Assembly (NCBI RefSeq): GCF_000317045.1
Contig: NC_019703.1
Coordinates: 4,472,934 to 4,536,933, forward strand
Length of the DNA: 64,000 nucleotides
Origin: Geitlerinema sp. PCC 7407
Lineage (GTDB): Bacteria; Cyanobacteriota; Cyanobacteriia; PCC-7407
Direction of reading: 5' to 3'
Below, in pieces: positions 9,024 through 17,008 of the stretch; position 1 is the first letter of the stretch, and each line of letters starts with the position of its first letter. The notes under the pieces are model-generated. The model saw nothing but the letters and a program-made list of their open reading frames with translations, did no database searches and had not been told where the DNA came from. The translations under genes and the position numbers were made by a program.

Positions 9024-9051
9024 AAAAAAAACAGCCTGCGATCGCAGGCTG
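9024..9051 (-). terminator. Intrinsic terminator of gdhA built on a HIP1 core
   Basis: A perfect 20-bp palindrome at 9032-9051 gives an 8-bp stem with loop GATC, the centre being GCGATCGC. On the minus strand it is followed by eight T (9024-9031). It lies about 84 nt below the gdhA stop. This is a textbook Rho-independent terminator. Confidence 0.85.
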
Positions 9052-9134
9052 GGGTGGGAAGATGATCTTCCGAATCAGGGCAAACTTAAATTTCTGAATG
9101 GGAGCGGGTCGCCCAAGGCGCTAGGGGCCGCTGG

Positions 9135-10424
9135 TTAATGGCCATTGAGGTAGTAGTCGCGGGTGCCTTTGGTGCGGATTGCCTCTTCGAGGCGCTCGAG
9201 GGCGTAGACGTAGGCCGCTGTGCGCACCGGCATTCCTTGGTCACGGGCGATCGCCCAAATCGGCTCGGCCGCGTCGAGCATCTTTTGCTTGAGGCGCTGA
9301 TTCACCTCGTCTAGGGTCCAGTAGAGGCCGCTGCGGTTTTGGACCCACTCGAAGTAGCTCACCGTGACGCCCCCCGCATTCACCAAAATGTCCGGAAAAA
9401 CGTAGACGCCCTTGGCCTCCAGCACCCGATCCGCCGCCGACGTGATCGGACCATTGGCCACCTCGAAAATGTAGCGCGCCCGAATGCGATCGGCGTTGGC
9501 GCTGGTGATCTGGTTTTCGAGGGCCGCTGGCACCAAGACATCAACATCCAGCTCCAGCAATTCTTCATTGGTGATCACCGTGTGCTCGACGATGTTGCAC
9601 ACCGTATCTTTGCAGTACACCGCCTGAATGCTGCGGCTAGCCTCTTTGTAGTGGCGAATGCTCGGAATATCGAGGCCCTGGGGCGCGTAGATGCCGCCCT
9701 TGGAGTCGCTCACCGCCACTACCTTGTAGCCTGCTTGCCACAGCAGCTCGGCCAGCATCGCCCCCGCATTCCCGAAGCCCTGGACCGCGACGGTGGTCTC
9801 TTGGGGCCGTCGGTCAAACTTGGGCAGCATGGCCTCCATGACAAAAAAGGCTCCCAAGGCTGTAGCGGTATCGCGGCCGACGCTGCCGCCGATGGTGATC
9901 GGCTTGCCGGTGACGACAGCGGGGCAGAGCTTGCGCTGGAGAATGCTGTACTGGTCCATCATCCAGCCCATGATCATGGCGTTGGTGTAGACGTCGGGGG
10001 CGAGGATGTCCACGTCGGGGCCAATGAAGTCGGCGATCGCGTCAATGTAGCCCCGGCTGAGGCGCTCGAGCTCCATCCGCGACAGCTCTTTGGGATTGAG
10101 GGTGATGCCGCCCTTGCCGCCGCCAAAGGGCAAGTTGAGGGCCGCACACTTGAAGGTCATCCAAAAGGCCAGGGATTGGACCTCGTCCATGCACACGTTG
10201 GGATGGTAGCGCACGCCGCCTTTGGTCGGGCCGCGAGTGTCGTCGTAGCGCACCCGATATCCCTGAAAAATTCGCAGTGAACCGTTATCGAGGCGTACCG
10301 GAATCGAAACGCTGATGCTGGCCTTGGGATACTTCAGACGCTCGATGGCATCTTCGGAAATCTTGACGTATTTCAAGGCATTTTCCAGCCGCTGACTGGC
10401 ATCAGCCAACAAAGATTCAGACAT
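9135..10424 (-). CDS. gdhA: Glutamate dehydrogenase (Glu/Leu/Phe/Val family)
   Basis: The enzyme interconverts glutamate and 2-oxoglutarate plus ammonium. With the ATG at 10424 (MSESLLADAS) the protein has 429 residues, like cyanobacterial GdhA. Visible motifs include RVRYDDTRGPTKGG, the catalytic lysine K104 in PFGGGKGG, and the Rossmann block VAVQGFGNAGAMLAELL. The frame is open 9 codons further upstream, but the family start and a GGGAG about 12 nt before this ATG favour 10424. A strong terminator follows. The upstream region is long (562 bp) and carries a repeated octamer. Confidence 0.95.
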   Translation of the reverse strand: MSESLLADASQRLENALKYVKISEDAIERLKYPKASISVSIPVRLDNGSLRIFQGYRVRYDDTRGPTKGGVRYHPNVCMDEVQSLAFWMTFKCAALNLPFGGGKGGITLNPKELSRMELERLSRGYIDAIADFIGPDVDILAPDVYTNAMIMGWMMDQYSILQRKLCPAVVTGKPITIGGSVGRDTATALGAFFVMEAMLPKFDRRPQETTVAVQGFGNAGAMLAELLWQAGYKVVAVSDSKGGIYAPQGLDIPSIRHYKEASRSIQAVYCKDTVCNIVEHTVITNEELLELDVDVLVPAALENQITSANADRIRARYIFEVANGPITSAADRVLEAKGVYVFPDILVNAGGVTVSYFEWVQNRSGLYWTLDEVNQRLKQKMLDAAEPIWAIARDQGMPVRTAAYVYALERLEEAIRTKGTRDYYLNGH

Positions 10425-10986
10425 ACCTTTAAACTCCCAAAGCCTATTCACGTGAGCGATCGCGCTTTGACCAAAGTCGATGCCTTAGTCCAGAATCTGC
10501 GTAAAAGTCAAGCACTCAAAGCCAAAATTTTGGTGCTCAATAGGGAATTTTGGTTTGAGAATTAACGCTTGAGTGATGAAGGTAGATTTTGCTCTCTTTG
10601 CATCGATGACGTGTGGCGATAAATCGATTAATTGAGCTTAAAACTATCAGGGATCAACTTAAAACCCCTCTATTTCAATTTAGTAGATGGAGAAAAGGGT
10701 GTCATAGTTTCTCCAAAAACTTAATATGCCCCTGTGAGACAACCTTGGGGTAGCGAGGCGTCAGAAAGCTAGGGGGCGATCGCTTGTGAGCGTTCGGGGC
10801 AGCATTAACCCGTCTGGAGGGCTTCCGAAGCGAGGAAACAGTGCCACACTAAAAGTATGTCTGCAGGGTCGATGCCGCCACTGCGGGCGCCAGAGACGTC
10901 AGCAATCTCCAGTCTCAATGAGCCCGCATATTAACACCTTGGTTTCTGGTTGACCGCGATCGCACCTCAGCTCATTTCTGGTTTCT
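10425..10986. other. Long gdhA/DUF4126 divergent intergenic region
   Basis: No gene is apparent in 562 bp. The gdhA-proximal half is AT-rich. It holds an octamer direct repeat (10637-10665) and a 7-bp inverted repeat, GGAGAAA/TTTCTCC (10689-10695 and 10708-10714). The GC-rich right half shows nothing clear. It must contain the promoters of both flanking divergent genes, but no confident -10/-35 pair was identified, and no GTA-N8-TAC (NtcA) site was seen. Confidence 0.4.
10637..10665 (-). promoter_or_regulatory. Octamer direct repeat upstream of gdhA
   Basis: CTTAAAAC occurs at 10637-10644 and again at 10658-10665, exactly 21 bp (two helical turns) apart, about 215-240 bp upstream of the gdhA start. 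Such spacing is typical of a dimeric activator or repressor binding on one helix face. No known factor is assigned. Confidence 0.3.
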
Positions 10987-11601
10987 ATGATTGCCCTCCT
11001 TGCTGCCCTTTCTGCCTCCGCTGCCGCAGGCCTGCGGGTTGCCCTTCCTCTGCTGGTCATTGGCCTGCTCTACGGCGAAACGATCTGGGCCCAGGCCCCC
11101 CTCCTGTCGCTGATTCCCCCGCGGGTGGTGCTGGGAGTGCTGGTTAGCTGGTCACTGTTTGAGCTGCTTGGGTCCAAGCAGCTTTTGGGTCAGCGCACGC
11201 TGCAAATCATCCAGCTGATTTTCAGTCCCATCGCCGGCACGATCTTGGGGGTGGCGATCGCCGAATTTACCGATCGCGAAGCGCCCATGATTTTGATCAT
11301 GGGGGTCCTGAGCGGCCTGCTCGCGCTGGTGCTGCAACTGGTCCAGGTGGGCTGGTTTTACCGGCTCCAGGGGCTGCCGCTGTGGGCCATCTTTGCCCAG
11401 GACGGCCTCTGCATTGCCCTGACGCTCTTTGCCTTTGATGCGCCCCGCCAGGGCGGCGTGATCGCGCTGCTGCTGCTGTGGCTGGCCATCCGCAGCACCA
11501 ACGAGTGGCGGCGCTGGTACCAGGCTCAGGCGGCCTACGGCGATCGCCCCAATCTGCGAGACTCCCGCAATCCTCGCCGCTTCAAGCAAGACCCCGATTA
11601 G
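10987..11601 (+). CDS. DUF4126 membrane protein
   Basis: The 204-residue protein is largely hydrophobic, with about five membrane segments. It opens with the family-typical alanine-rich ALSASAAAGLRVALPLLV, and glycine-rich helices follow. The C-terminal 40 residues are polar and basic. The function of DUF4126 is not known. It is common in cyanobacteria and plastid-bearing organisms. The gene is monocistronic and ends in a strong hairpin shared with the convergent hemH. Confidence 0.85.
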   Translation: MIALLAALSASAAAGLRVALPLLVIGLLYGETIWAQAPLLSLIPPRVVLGVLVSWSLFELLGSKQLLGQRTLQIIQLIFSPIAGTILGVAIAEFTDREAPMILIMGVLSGLLALVLQLVQVGWFYRLQGLPLWAIFAQDGLCIALTLFAFDAPRQGGVIALLLLWLAIRSTNEWRRWYQAQAAYGDRPNLRDSRNPRRFKQDPD

Positions 11602-11621
11602 AGCCTGCTGCCAAACACCAC

Positions 11622-11659
11622 GCCAAACCCCTCTTACCTAGTGGCAAGAGGGGTTTGGC
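11622..11659. terminator. Bidirectional hairpin between DUF4126 gene and hemH
   Basis: GCCAAACCCCTCTT (11622-11635) and its exact complement (11646-11659) form a perfect 14-bp stem with a 10-nt loop. It lies between two convergent stop codons, about 20 nt after the first and 40 nt after the second. The U tracts are poor, so it may act by stabilising 3' ends as much as by termination. Confidence 0.7.
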
Positions 11660-11698
11660 ATTTAGAAGGTTGGGGGGAGTTCGTGCGAGAGGCGATCG

Positions 11699-12862
11699 CT
11701 ACAGCAGCCCCGCAAAGTGCAGCGGACCGTGGCCGCTAATCAACTCCAGCAGCAGCGCAAAGAAGCCAATCATGGCCAGACGACCATTCCAAACCTCGGC
11801 TGCCGTGGTCATGCCCCACTCCCAGCGCTCCTGGGGATACATCTTCACCTGCTTTTTGGGGCGCATCACCTGCGACAGGTCCGTTGGCGGGCTGGCCAAG
11901 GCGTCTGTCACCAGCTGCGTCAGACCATTAATAAAGTCAGGGTGGGTGTTGAGAGCGGGGACGCGGTGGAACCCGTGAATGCCGTGCTCTTCGGCCAGTT
12001 CCCGATACTCCATGTCGATTTCTTGGAGGGTCTCGATGTGCTCCGAGACAAAGCTGATCGGCACCACCACCAAGTCCTGCACGCCCTGCTCAGCCAGCTG
12101 GACGATCGCATCTTCGGTGTAGGGCTGCAGCCACTCCACCGGGCCGACGCGGCTCTGGTAGGCCAGGGTATGGGGGTTGGAGCGACCCAGCTTTTGCATG
12201 ATCAGCTCGGTGCACTGCTCGATTTCTTCTTGGTAGGGGTCGCCCGCCTCTTCGACGTAGCTGACCGGCACCCCGTGGGCGCTGAAGAACACGTGGGCCT
12301 TTTCAGGCTCAGGGCACTTGTCGATTTCTTCGCGGATGAGCTGGGCCATGGCGCTCACGTAGCCCGGCTGGTCGTACCACGAGGGGACAACGGTGTGCTC
12401 GACTTTTTGCAAATCGGGATCTTGCTTCCAGATCTGCTCGAGGAGCCGGAAGCTGGAGCCGCTGGTGCTGATGGAAAACTGAGGATAAAGGGGCAGGATG
12501 ACGAGTTTTTCGATGCTGTCGCGCTTGAGACGGGCGATCGCCTCTTCGGTGAAGGGGTGCCAGTAGCGCATCCCGATGTAGATTTTGGCGTCCTGACCGA
12601 CCCGCTGCAGGCTCTCTTGGAGGGCGTGGGCCTGGGCCTCGGTGATGCGGCGCAGGGGAGAACCGCCGCCGATCTGGGCGTAGTTCTCTTGGGACTTCTT
12701 GACTCGGAGCGTGGAGATCATCCAGGCCAAGGGGCGCTGTAGCCACGGGAAAGGTAGCCGGATGATTTCTGGGTCAGAGAACAGATTAAACAGGAAGGGA
12801 CGCACATCTTCTATCTGATCTGGCCCACCCAAGTTCAGTAGTAATACGCCTACACGACCCAT
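11699..12862 (-). CDS. hemH: Ferrochelatase with C-terminal chlorophyll-binding (HLIP/CAB) helix
   Basis: The enzyme inserts ferrous iron into protoporphyrin IX, the last step of heme synthesis. The catalytic ferrochelatase domain fills about residues 1-320 (LLLNLGGPD at the start; [11 protein letters not shown] with the active-site histidine; [16 protein letters not shown]). A linker leads to a transmembrane helix with the chlorophyll-binding motif [14 protein letters not shown] near residue 365. This type II form is found in cyanobacteria and plastids. The tail is thought to anchor the enzyme at the thylakoid and bind pigment when chlorophyll biosynthesis needs balancing. The reading frame is intact at 387 residues. 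Confidence 0.97.
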   Translation of the reverse strand: MGRVGVLLLNLGGPDQIEDVRPFLFNLFSDPEIIRLPFPWLQRPLAWMISTLRVKKSQENYAQIGGGSPLRRITEAQAHALQESLQRVGQDAKIYIGMRYWHPFTEEAIARLKRDSIEKLVILPLYPQFSISTSGSSFRLLEQIWKQDPDLQKVEHTVVPSWYDQPGYVSAMAQLIREEIDKCPEPEKAHVFFSAHGVPVSYVEEAGDPYQEEIEQCTELIMQKLGRSNPHTLAYQSRVGPVEWLQPYTEDAIVQLAEQGVQDLVVVPISFVSEHIETLQEIDMEYRELAEEHGIHGFHRVPALNTHPDFINGLTQLVTDALASPPTDLSQVMRPKKQVKMYPQERWEWGMTTAAEVWNGRLAMIGFFALLLELISGHGPLHFAGLL

Positions 12863-12898
12863 AGCGGCTTTATTTCCTGGCTCTCAGCTTTGTTACCG

Positions 12899-12952
12899 AT
12901 TTTAACAATAAATCTCGTTCCTCTGCGGGGGCAATGTTATGGAACACATAAC
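12899..12952 (-). promoter_or_regulatory. hemH promoter with upstream palindrome
   Basis: The minus strand reads TGTTAAAAT (12899-12907), an extended -10 about 37 nt above the hemH ATG. Further upstream, GTTATG (12936-12941) and CATAAC (12947-12952) form a 6-5-6 inverted repeat centred about 42 bp from the -10, a usual place for an activator. The remaining gap to 13186 shows only one HIP1 palindrome (AGGCGATCGCCT). Confidence 0.4.
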
Positions 12953-13186
12953 TTAATAATTCTTCCAATAGCTGACAAAAACTCAGGACGCAAATGGGGC
13001 CAGCGGGCAGCGATCGCCCCATTTGCCTAGCTCCAGCAGAGTCGCAGGGGCAAGGTTTTAGGCGATCGCCTCTTTTTAGACTTCCTTTGCAAATTCGCGT
13101 CAGCTTGCCGAATAAATCGATGGCTTGTGCATACCCCTAGAGCAGCGTTTCCCGACGGGAGTTACGCCGCTTCAGAGGGCAGACGA

Positions 13187-14971
13187 TTAGCGTTTTTGAC
13201 TGAAGTAGGCCCGGTACACCGCCTGGGCAACGGGCACCGCTGATGTCGCGCCATAGCCGCCTTCCTCAATCACCACACTGATGGCAATTTTGGGATCGTT
13301 GGCCGGTGCAAAGCCCACATACATCGAGTTGTCCTCTTGACCCAGGACTTCTACGGTGCCGGTCTTGCCGCCCGTGAGGGGGATGGTGCCGTCGTTGAGC
13401 TGACGCGCTGTGCCCTTTTGGACAACCGCGATCAGGCCCTCTCGGATGACTGCGATCTCCTCCGGTGAGAGGCCAACTTTCTCGCGGGCAGTCTGCGGCG
13501 TGTTGGTCTGCGCTGTTAGCAGGTGAGGCTTGACGCGCCAGCCTCCGTTGGCGATCGCCGACACCATCACCGCCATTTCTAGCGGCGTCATCAGGGCTAG
13601 CCCCTGACCGATCGACATCGTCACCGTATCCCCGGCATACCAAGGCTCATCGTAGAGTTCTTGCTTCTCCTTGGGCGTGGGCAGCGAGCCATGGCTCCCG
13701 CCATCGAGGCCCAGCAGCGACAGGTCGGTCGCACCAATGCCCAGGGCCTTACCCCACTTGGAAATCTGCTCTGGGCCGATCGCCAAGCCAACTTGGTAGA
13801 AGAACGTGTTGCTGCTGTAGGCCAGGGCATCGCGAAACCCAATCAGGCCGTAGCCGCTGTTGCCGTGCTCGTGGAAACTGATACCGCCCACCGTGATCGC
13901 CGCGCTGCTCACCAGCATCGAATCGGGCGAAAACTGCCCCGAGCCCATGGCCGCCGCCGACGTCACGATTTTGAAGGTGCTGCCGGGGGGATAGCCCTGG
14001 AGCGATCGGTTGAGGAAGGGATTATCGCTCGCCTGGAGCTGTTCCCACTCGCTCGCTGACACCTTGCGCGTAAAGAGGTTGGGGTCAAAGGTCGGGTGGC
14101 TGACCATGGTCAGAACCGCACCGGTTTTGGCATCCAGCACCACGACAGAGCCCCGGCGTCCGCCTAGGGCCGCTTCCGCTGCTTTTTGCAGGGCGATATC
14201 CACCGTCAGCTTGACCGACTCCCCGCCCACCGGGGACTGATAGCCCAGGATCCGCCGCTCTTTGCCAGCGGCATCTACCTCAACCAGGCGGTTGCCCCAC
14301 TTGCCTTGGAGCACTTTGTTGATGGTGCGCTCGAGGCCCATTTTGCCCAAGAGCATGCCCATGGGGTATTCGGGGTGCTCCTTGAGATCGTCGGCAGTCG
14401 CTTCGCCGATGTAGCCCAGCATGTGGGCTGCCACGGAGCCGTTGGGATAGTTGCGCGCCGCCTCTCCCCGAATTTCGAGGCCGGGCATCTGGCCCGCGAA
14501 CTCAGCTAAGCCGATGAACTCCGTCGGGGAGAGGTCCCGCGTGATGCGCACGGGCAGGCTGGAGGCAAAGCCGGCTTCTTCGAGCTTTTTCAGGATTTCC
14601 TGGGGCTCTAGGCCGAGGATTTTGCCGAGGCGCTGGGCGCTAGCGTACCACTGCTCGGGGCTCTGCTGGCGAGGCCACAGGTAGACAGCGCGGGTCAGAC
14701 GGTTGGTGGCAAGGAGTTTGCCGTTGCGATCGAAGATGTTGCCGCGATCGGCGGGAATGGGGACAAAGCGTACGCGGTTGTCTTCGGCCAACAGCCGGTT
14801 GTACTTGCCTTCGATGAGCTGGAGCTGGGCCAGCCGGAAGGTACACACCATCAAGGGCGCTGTCACTGCGATCAACAGGGCGATCGCCCGAAGCGATCGC
14901 GCGCTTGGCGGTGTTGCGGTCACTGCCCGCTTGCGGGCCAAACCGGGCGAAAACGAAAGTCCACGAGCCAT
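13187..14971 (-). CDS. mrdA: Penicillin-binding protein 2 (peptidoglycan transpeptidase)
   Basis: This class B PBP cross-links peptidoglycan during lateral elongation, normally with RodA. With the ATG at 14971 (GAGGAAG ribosome-binding site just upstream) the protein has 594 residues. It has one N-terminal membrane anchor (about residues 25-47) and a dimerisation domain opening with PIPADRGNIFDRNG. The transpeptidase domain shows SxxK (PPGSTFKI), SxN (YSSNTFFYQ) and KTG (GGKTGTVEV). No rodA or mreBCD is adjacent. The open frame upstream to 15100 lacks family character. Confidence 0.94.
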   Translation of the reverse strand: MARGLSFSPGLARKRAVTATPPSARSLRAIALLIAVTAPLMVCTFRLAQLQLIEGKYNRLLAEDNRVRFVPIPADRGNIFDRNGKLLATNRLTRAVYLWPRQQSPEQWYASAQRLGKILGLEPQEILKKLEEAGFASSLPVRITRDLSPTEFIGLAEFAGQMPGLEIRGEAARNYPNGSVAAHMLGYIGEATADDLKEHPEYPMGMLLGKMGLERTINKVLQGKWGNRLVEVDAAGKERRILGYQSPVGGESVKLTVDIALQKAAEAALGGRRGSVVVLDAKTGAVLTMVSHPTFDPNLFTRKVSASEWEQLQASDNPFLNRSLQGYPPGSTFKIVTSAAAMGSGQFSPDSMLVSSAAITVGGISFHEHGNSGYGLIGFRDALAYSSNTFFYQVGLAIGPEQISKWGKALGIGATDLSLLGLDGGSHGSLPTPKEKQELYDEPWYAGDTVTMSIGQGLALMTPLEMAVMVSAIANGGWRVKPHLLTAQTNTPQTAREKVGLSPEEIAVIREGLIAVVQKGTARQLNDGTIPLTGGKTGTVEVLGQEDNSMYVGFAPANDPKIAISVVIEEGGYGATSAVPVAQAVYRAYFSQKR

Positions 14972-15432
14972 ACTCTTCACTTCCTCACCAGATGCCCCAG
15001 GGGAGCGGTACGTGGGCCAAAATTTTGAGTTAACGAGGCGAGGTCGGGCGTTTAGGCCGCCCATCGGGTCAGGGGGTGACTGCTGTAGCCCCGAGCCCAA
15101 GGGTTTTTCAGCCCATTCCTCAAGGGAGATTCTTGTGTAGCTTCCGGTCCCCAGGACGGCGATTCCGGACAGTTTGGAGGGCGACAGCGCCTCCAGATTG
15201 ACGGTGTGCCAGCGCCAGCGATCGCGCCGATGCTATCTCCCCTAACGTTAATTTAAAGGGCTTTTTTGATCCCCGATCGCAATTTTTCGTTCGTTCTCAA
15301 GATTCGCTATCCGCCAACCTGGGGGAATGGTCCGCCAAAGAGCATCCGCTCGAGATCCGCAGCTTTTGCGACACCACTGGCCCTCAGAGATTCGGATATC
15401 CTAGAGGACGAGCCTTTCCCCCTCTGGACGCT
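14972..15432. other. Divergent intergenic region mrdA / STAS gene
   Basis: The 461 bp carry no supported gene. They must hold the promoters of both divergent genes, but no confident pair of boxes was found. GC-rich imperfect hairpins around 15175-15195 are the only structure noted. Confidence 0.3.
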
Positions 15433-15759
15433 ATGAGTCTTTCAGTGAAAGTTGTACAGCCCGCCGGCATTCTCGACAGCACGCAGGTCAACTCCTTTCG
15501 TCAGGCCGTGAGTGACGCGCTAGCCGAACAGCCGGATGTTGTCCTGATTGAGCTCAAAGATGTGTCCTTTATTGACAGTTCAGGGCTCGGAGCCTTGGTA
15601 GCTGTCCTGAAAATGACGCGATCGCGCGGCAAAAAGCTTTTTGTCTGCTCAGCCAATGCTCAGATCAAGATGCTTTTTGAGCTGACCAGCATGGACCGGG
15701 TCTTCGAGAGCTTCGAGAGCCGCCAAGCCTTCCAGGAAGCCGTTCTCGCCACCGACTGA
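15433..15759 (+). CDS. STAS-domain anti-sigma-factor antagonist
   Basis: The single-domain STAS protein has 108 residues. The conserved loop FIDSSGLGAL carries the expected phosphorylation serine (S50). In partner-switching systems the unphosphorylated form sequesters an anti-sigma kinase and a PP2C phosphatase restores it. The convergent neighbour 30 bp away encodes such a phosphatase fused to a receiver, so the two probably form a module. No HPK-type anti-sigma kinase (RsbW/SpoIIAB) lies in this window. Confidence 0.9.
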   Translation: MSLSVKVVQPAGILDSTQVNSFRQAVSDALAEQPDVVLIELKDVSFIDSSGLGALVAVLKMTRSRGKKLFVCSANAQIKMLFELTSMDRVFESFESRQAFQEAVLATD

Positions 15760-15789
15760 GGCTGGCGCCGGCGGGCAAGGGGCGATCGC

Positions 15790-16923
15790 CTAGGGCAAAT
15801 TGAGCTGCAGCAGCGAAAAGTCATCATCAAACAGATCGCGCTGGGTAATTTGCTCGATCTTGGCCGGCAGCTCCGCGACTGCCGCAGCCGGATTGGCCCA
15901 GTGCTGCTGTAGCAGAGCAATAAACTCCTCTAGGGTCCACACCTCACCGTTTGAGCGCTGAATCTCGTACACTCCATCGCTGAAGAGAAACAAACTGCTG
16001 CCCGGCGCAACCTGACAAAAATCATGGGCATAGCGCGCCTCCGGCAGCATGCCAATGGGCAGCCCTGGCGTCCGCAGAGACTGTACCTCGGGGCCATGGT
16101 CAGTGGCCGTGATCAAAATCGCGGGAGGATGGCCCGCGCTGGCGTAGATCAGCCGGCGGGTGGTGCGATTGTAGACGCCGTACCAGATGGTGAAATATTT
16201 GTCGCTCTGGTCCTCCATCTGAAAGGCTTCGTTGAGGGCCTGCAAGACTTCCTTGGGCTGGTAGACGTTGACGCCGGGCAGGGAATGGGAGCGGATCAAG
16301 TTCAGCACAGAAATCGAGAGCAGGGCCGCGCTGAAGCCGTGGCCAGCGGTGTCTAGGAGGTAGAGGGCTAGGTACTCCGGATCGAGCCAGTAGTAGTCAA
16401 AGCAGTCGCCGCCGAGCCGGCTTGAGGGAATGTAGCAGGAGCGGATCTGGAGGGGGCGGTCCATGGGGGAGGGCAGGAGCGATCGCACGTAGTCTGCGGC
16501 TTCGCTGAGCTCTGCTTCGAGGCGCTGCTTTTTTTCTTGGAGCTCCTGGGTGAGCTGGTAGAGGCGCAGGATAGCCCGGACACGGGCGGTCAGCTCGGTG
16601 AGGTCGATGGGCTTGGACAAAAAGTCGTCAGCGCCGGTGTCGAGGCCCAAGACGCGATTTTCGACGCCGCTTTTGGAGGTGAGCAAAATAAAGCCTGTGG
16701 CGGCCATGGCGGCGTCGGCCTTGATGCGGCGGCAGACCTCAAGGCCGTCGAGCCCCGGCATGATCCAGTCGCAGAGGATCAAGGAAGGGGGGGTCTTGCG
16801 GGCGCAGTCGATGCCGTCTTGACCATTGGTGGCGACCTGAACGCTGTAGCCTTGTTTTTCCAGCGATCGCTTTAGCAGCAGCTGAATGGCTGGGTCGTCA
16901 TCAATCACCAAAATATCAGGCAT
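15790..16923 (-). CDS. Response regulator with PP2C (RsbU/SpoIIE) phosphatase output
   Basis: The 377-residue protein has a receiver domain (residues 3-120, phospho-acceptor D52 in LILCDWIMPGLDG, conserved K in LSKP). A coiled coil follows (about 125-155), then a PP2C-type SpoIIE phosphatase domain (SRLGGDCFDYYWLD, LLDTAGHGFSAALLS, LFLFSDGVYE). Phosphorylation of the receiver is expected to control dephosphorylation of a STAS protein, most simply the convergent one at 15433. It lies 85 bp downstream of a large hybrid kinase on the same strand, a plausible phosphodonor. The ATG at 16923 gives the natural receiver start. Confidence 0.92.
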   Translation of the reverse strand: MPDILVIDDDPAIQLLLKRSLEKQGYSVQVATNGQDGIDCARKTPPSLILCDWIMPGLDGLEVCRRIKADAAMAATGFILLTSKSGVENRVLGLDTGADDFLSKPIDLTELTARVRAILRLYQLTQELQEKKQRLEAELSEAADYVRSLLPSPMDRPLQIRSCYIPSSRLGGDCFDYYWLDPEYLALYLLDTAGHGFSAALLSISVLNLIRSHSLPGVNVYQPKEVLQALNEAFQMEDQSDKYFTIWYGVYNRTTRRLIYASAGHPPAILITATDHGPEVQSLRTPGLPIGMLPEARYAHDFCQVAPGSSLFLFSDGVYEIQRSNGEVWTLEEFIALLQQHWANPAAAVAELPAKIEQITQRDLFDDDFSLLQLNLP

Positions 16924-17008
16924 AGCGAACAGCACAGAGAAGGGCTACACAGCCATTTTCAAGGATTTCTGAGAAAGCGCAGCGCTGCCCTGGCAGACTG
17001 GCCGGGGG

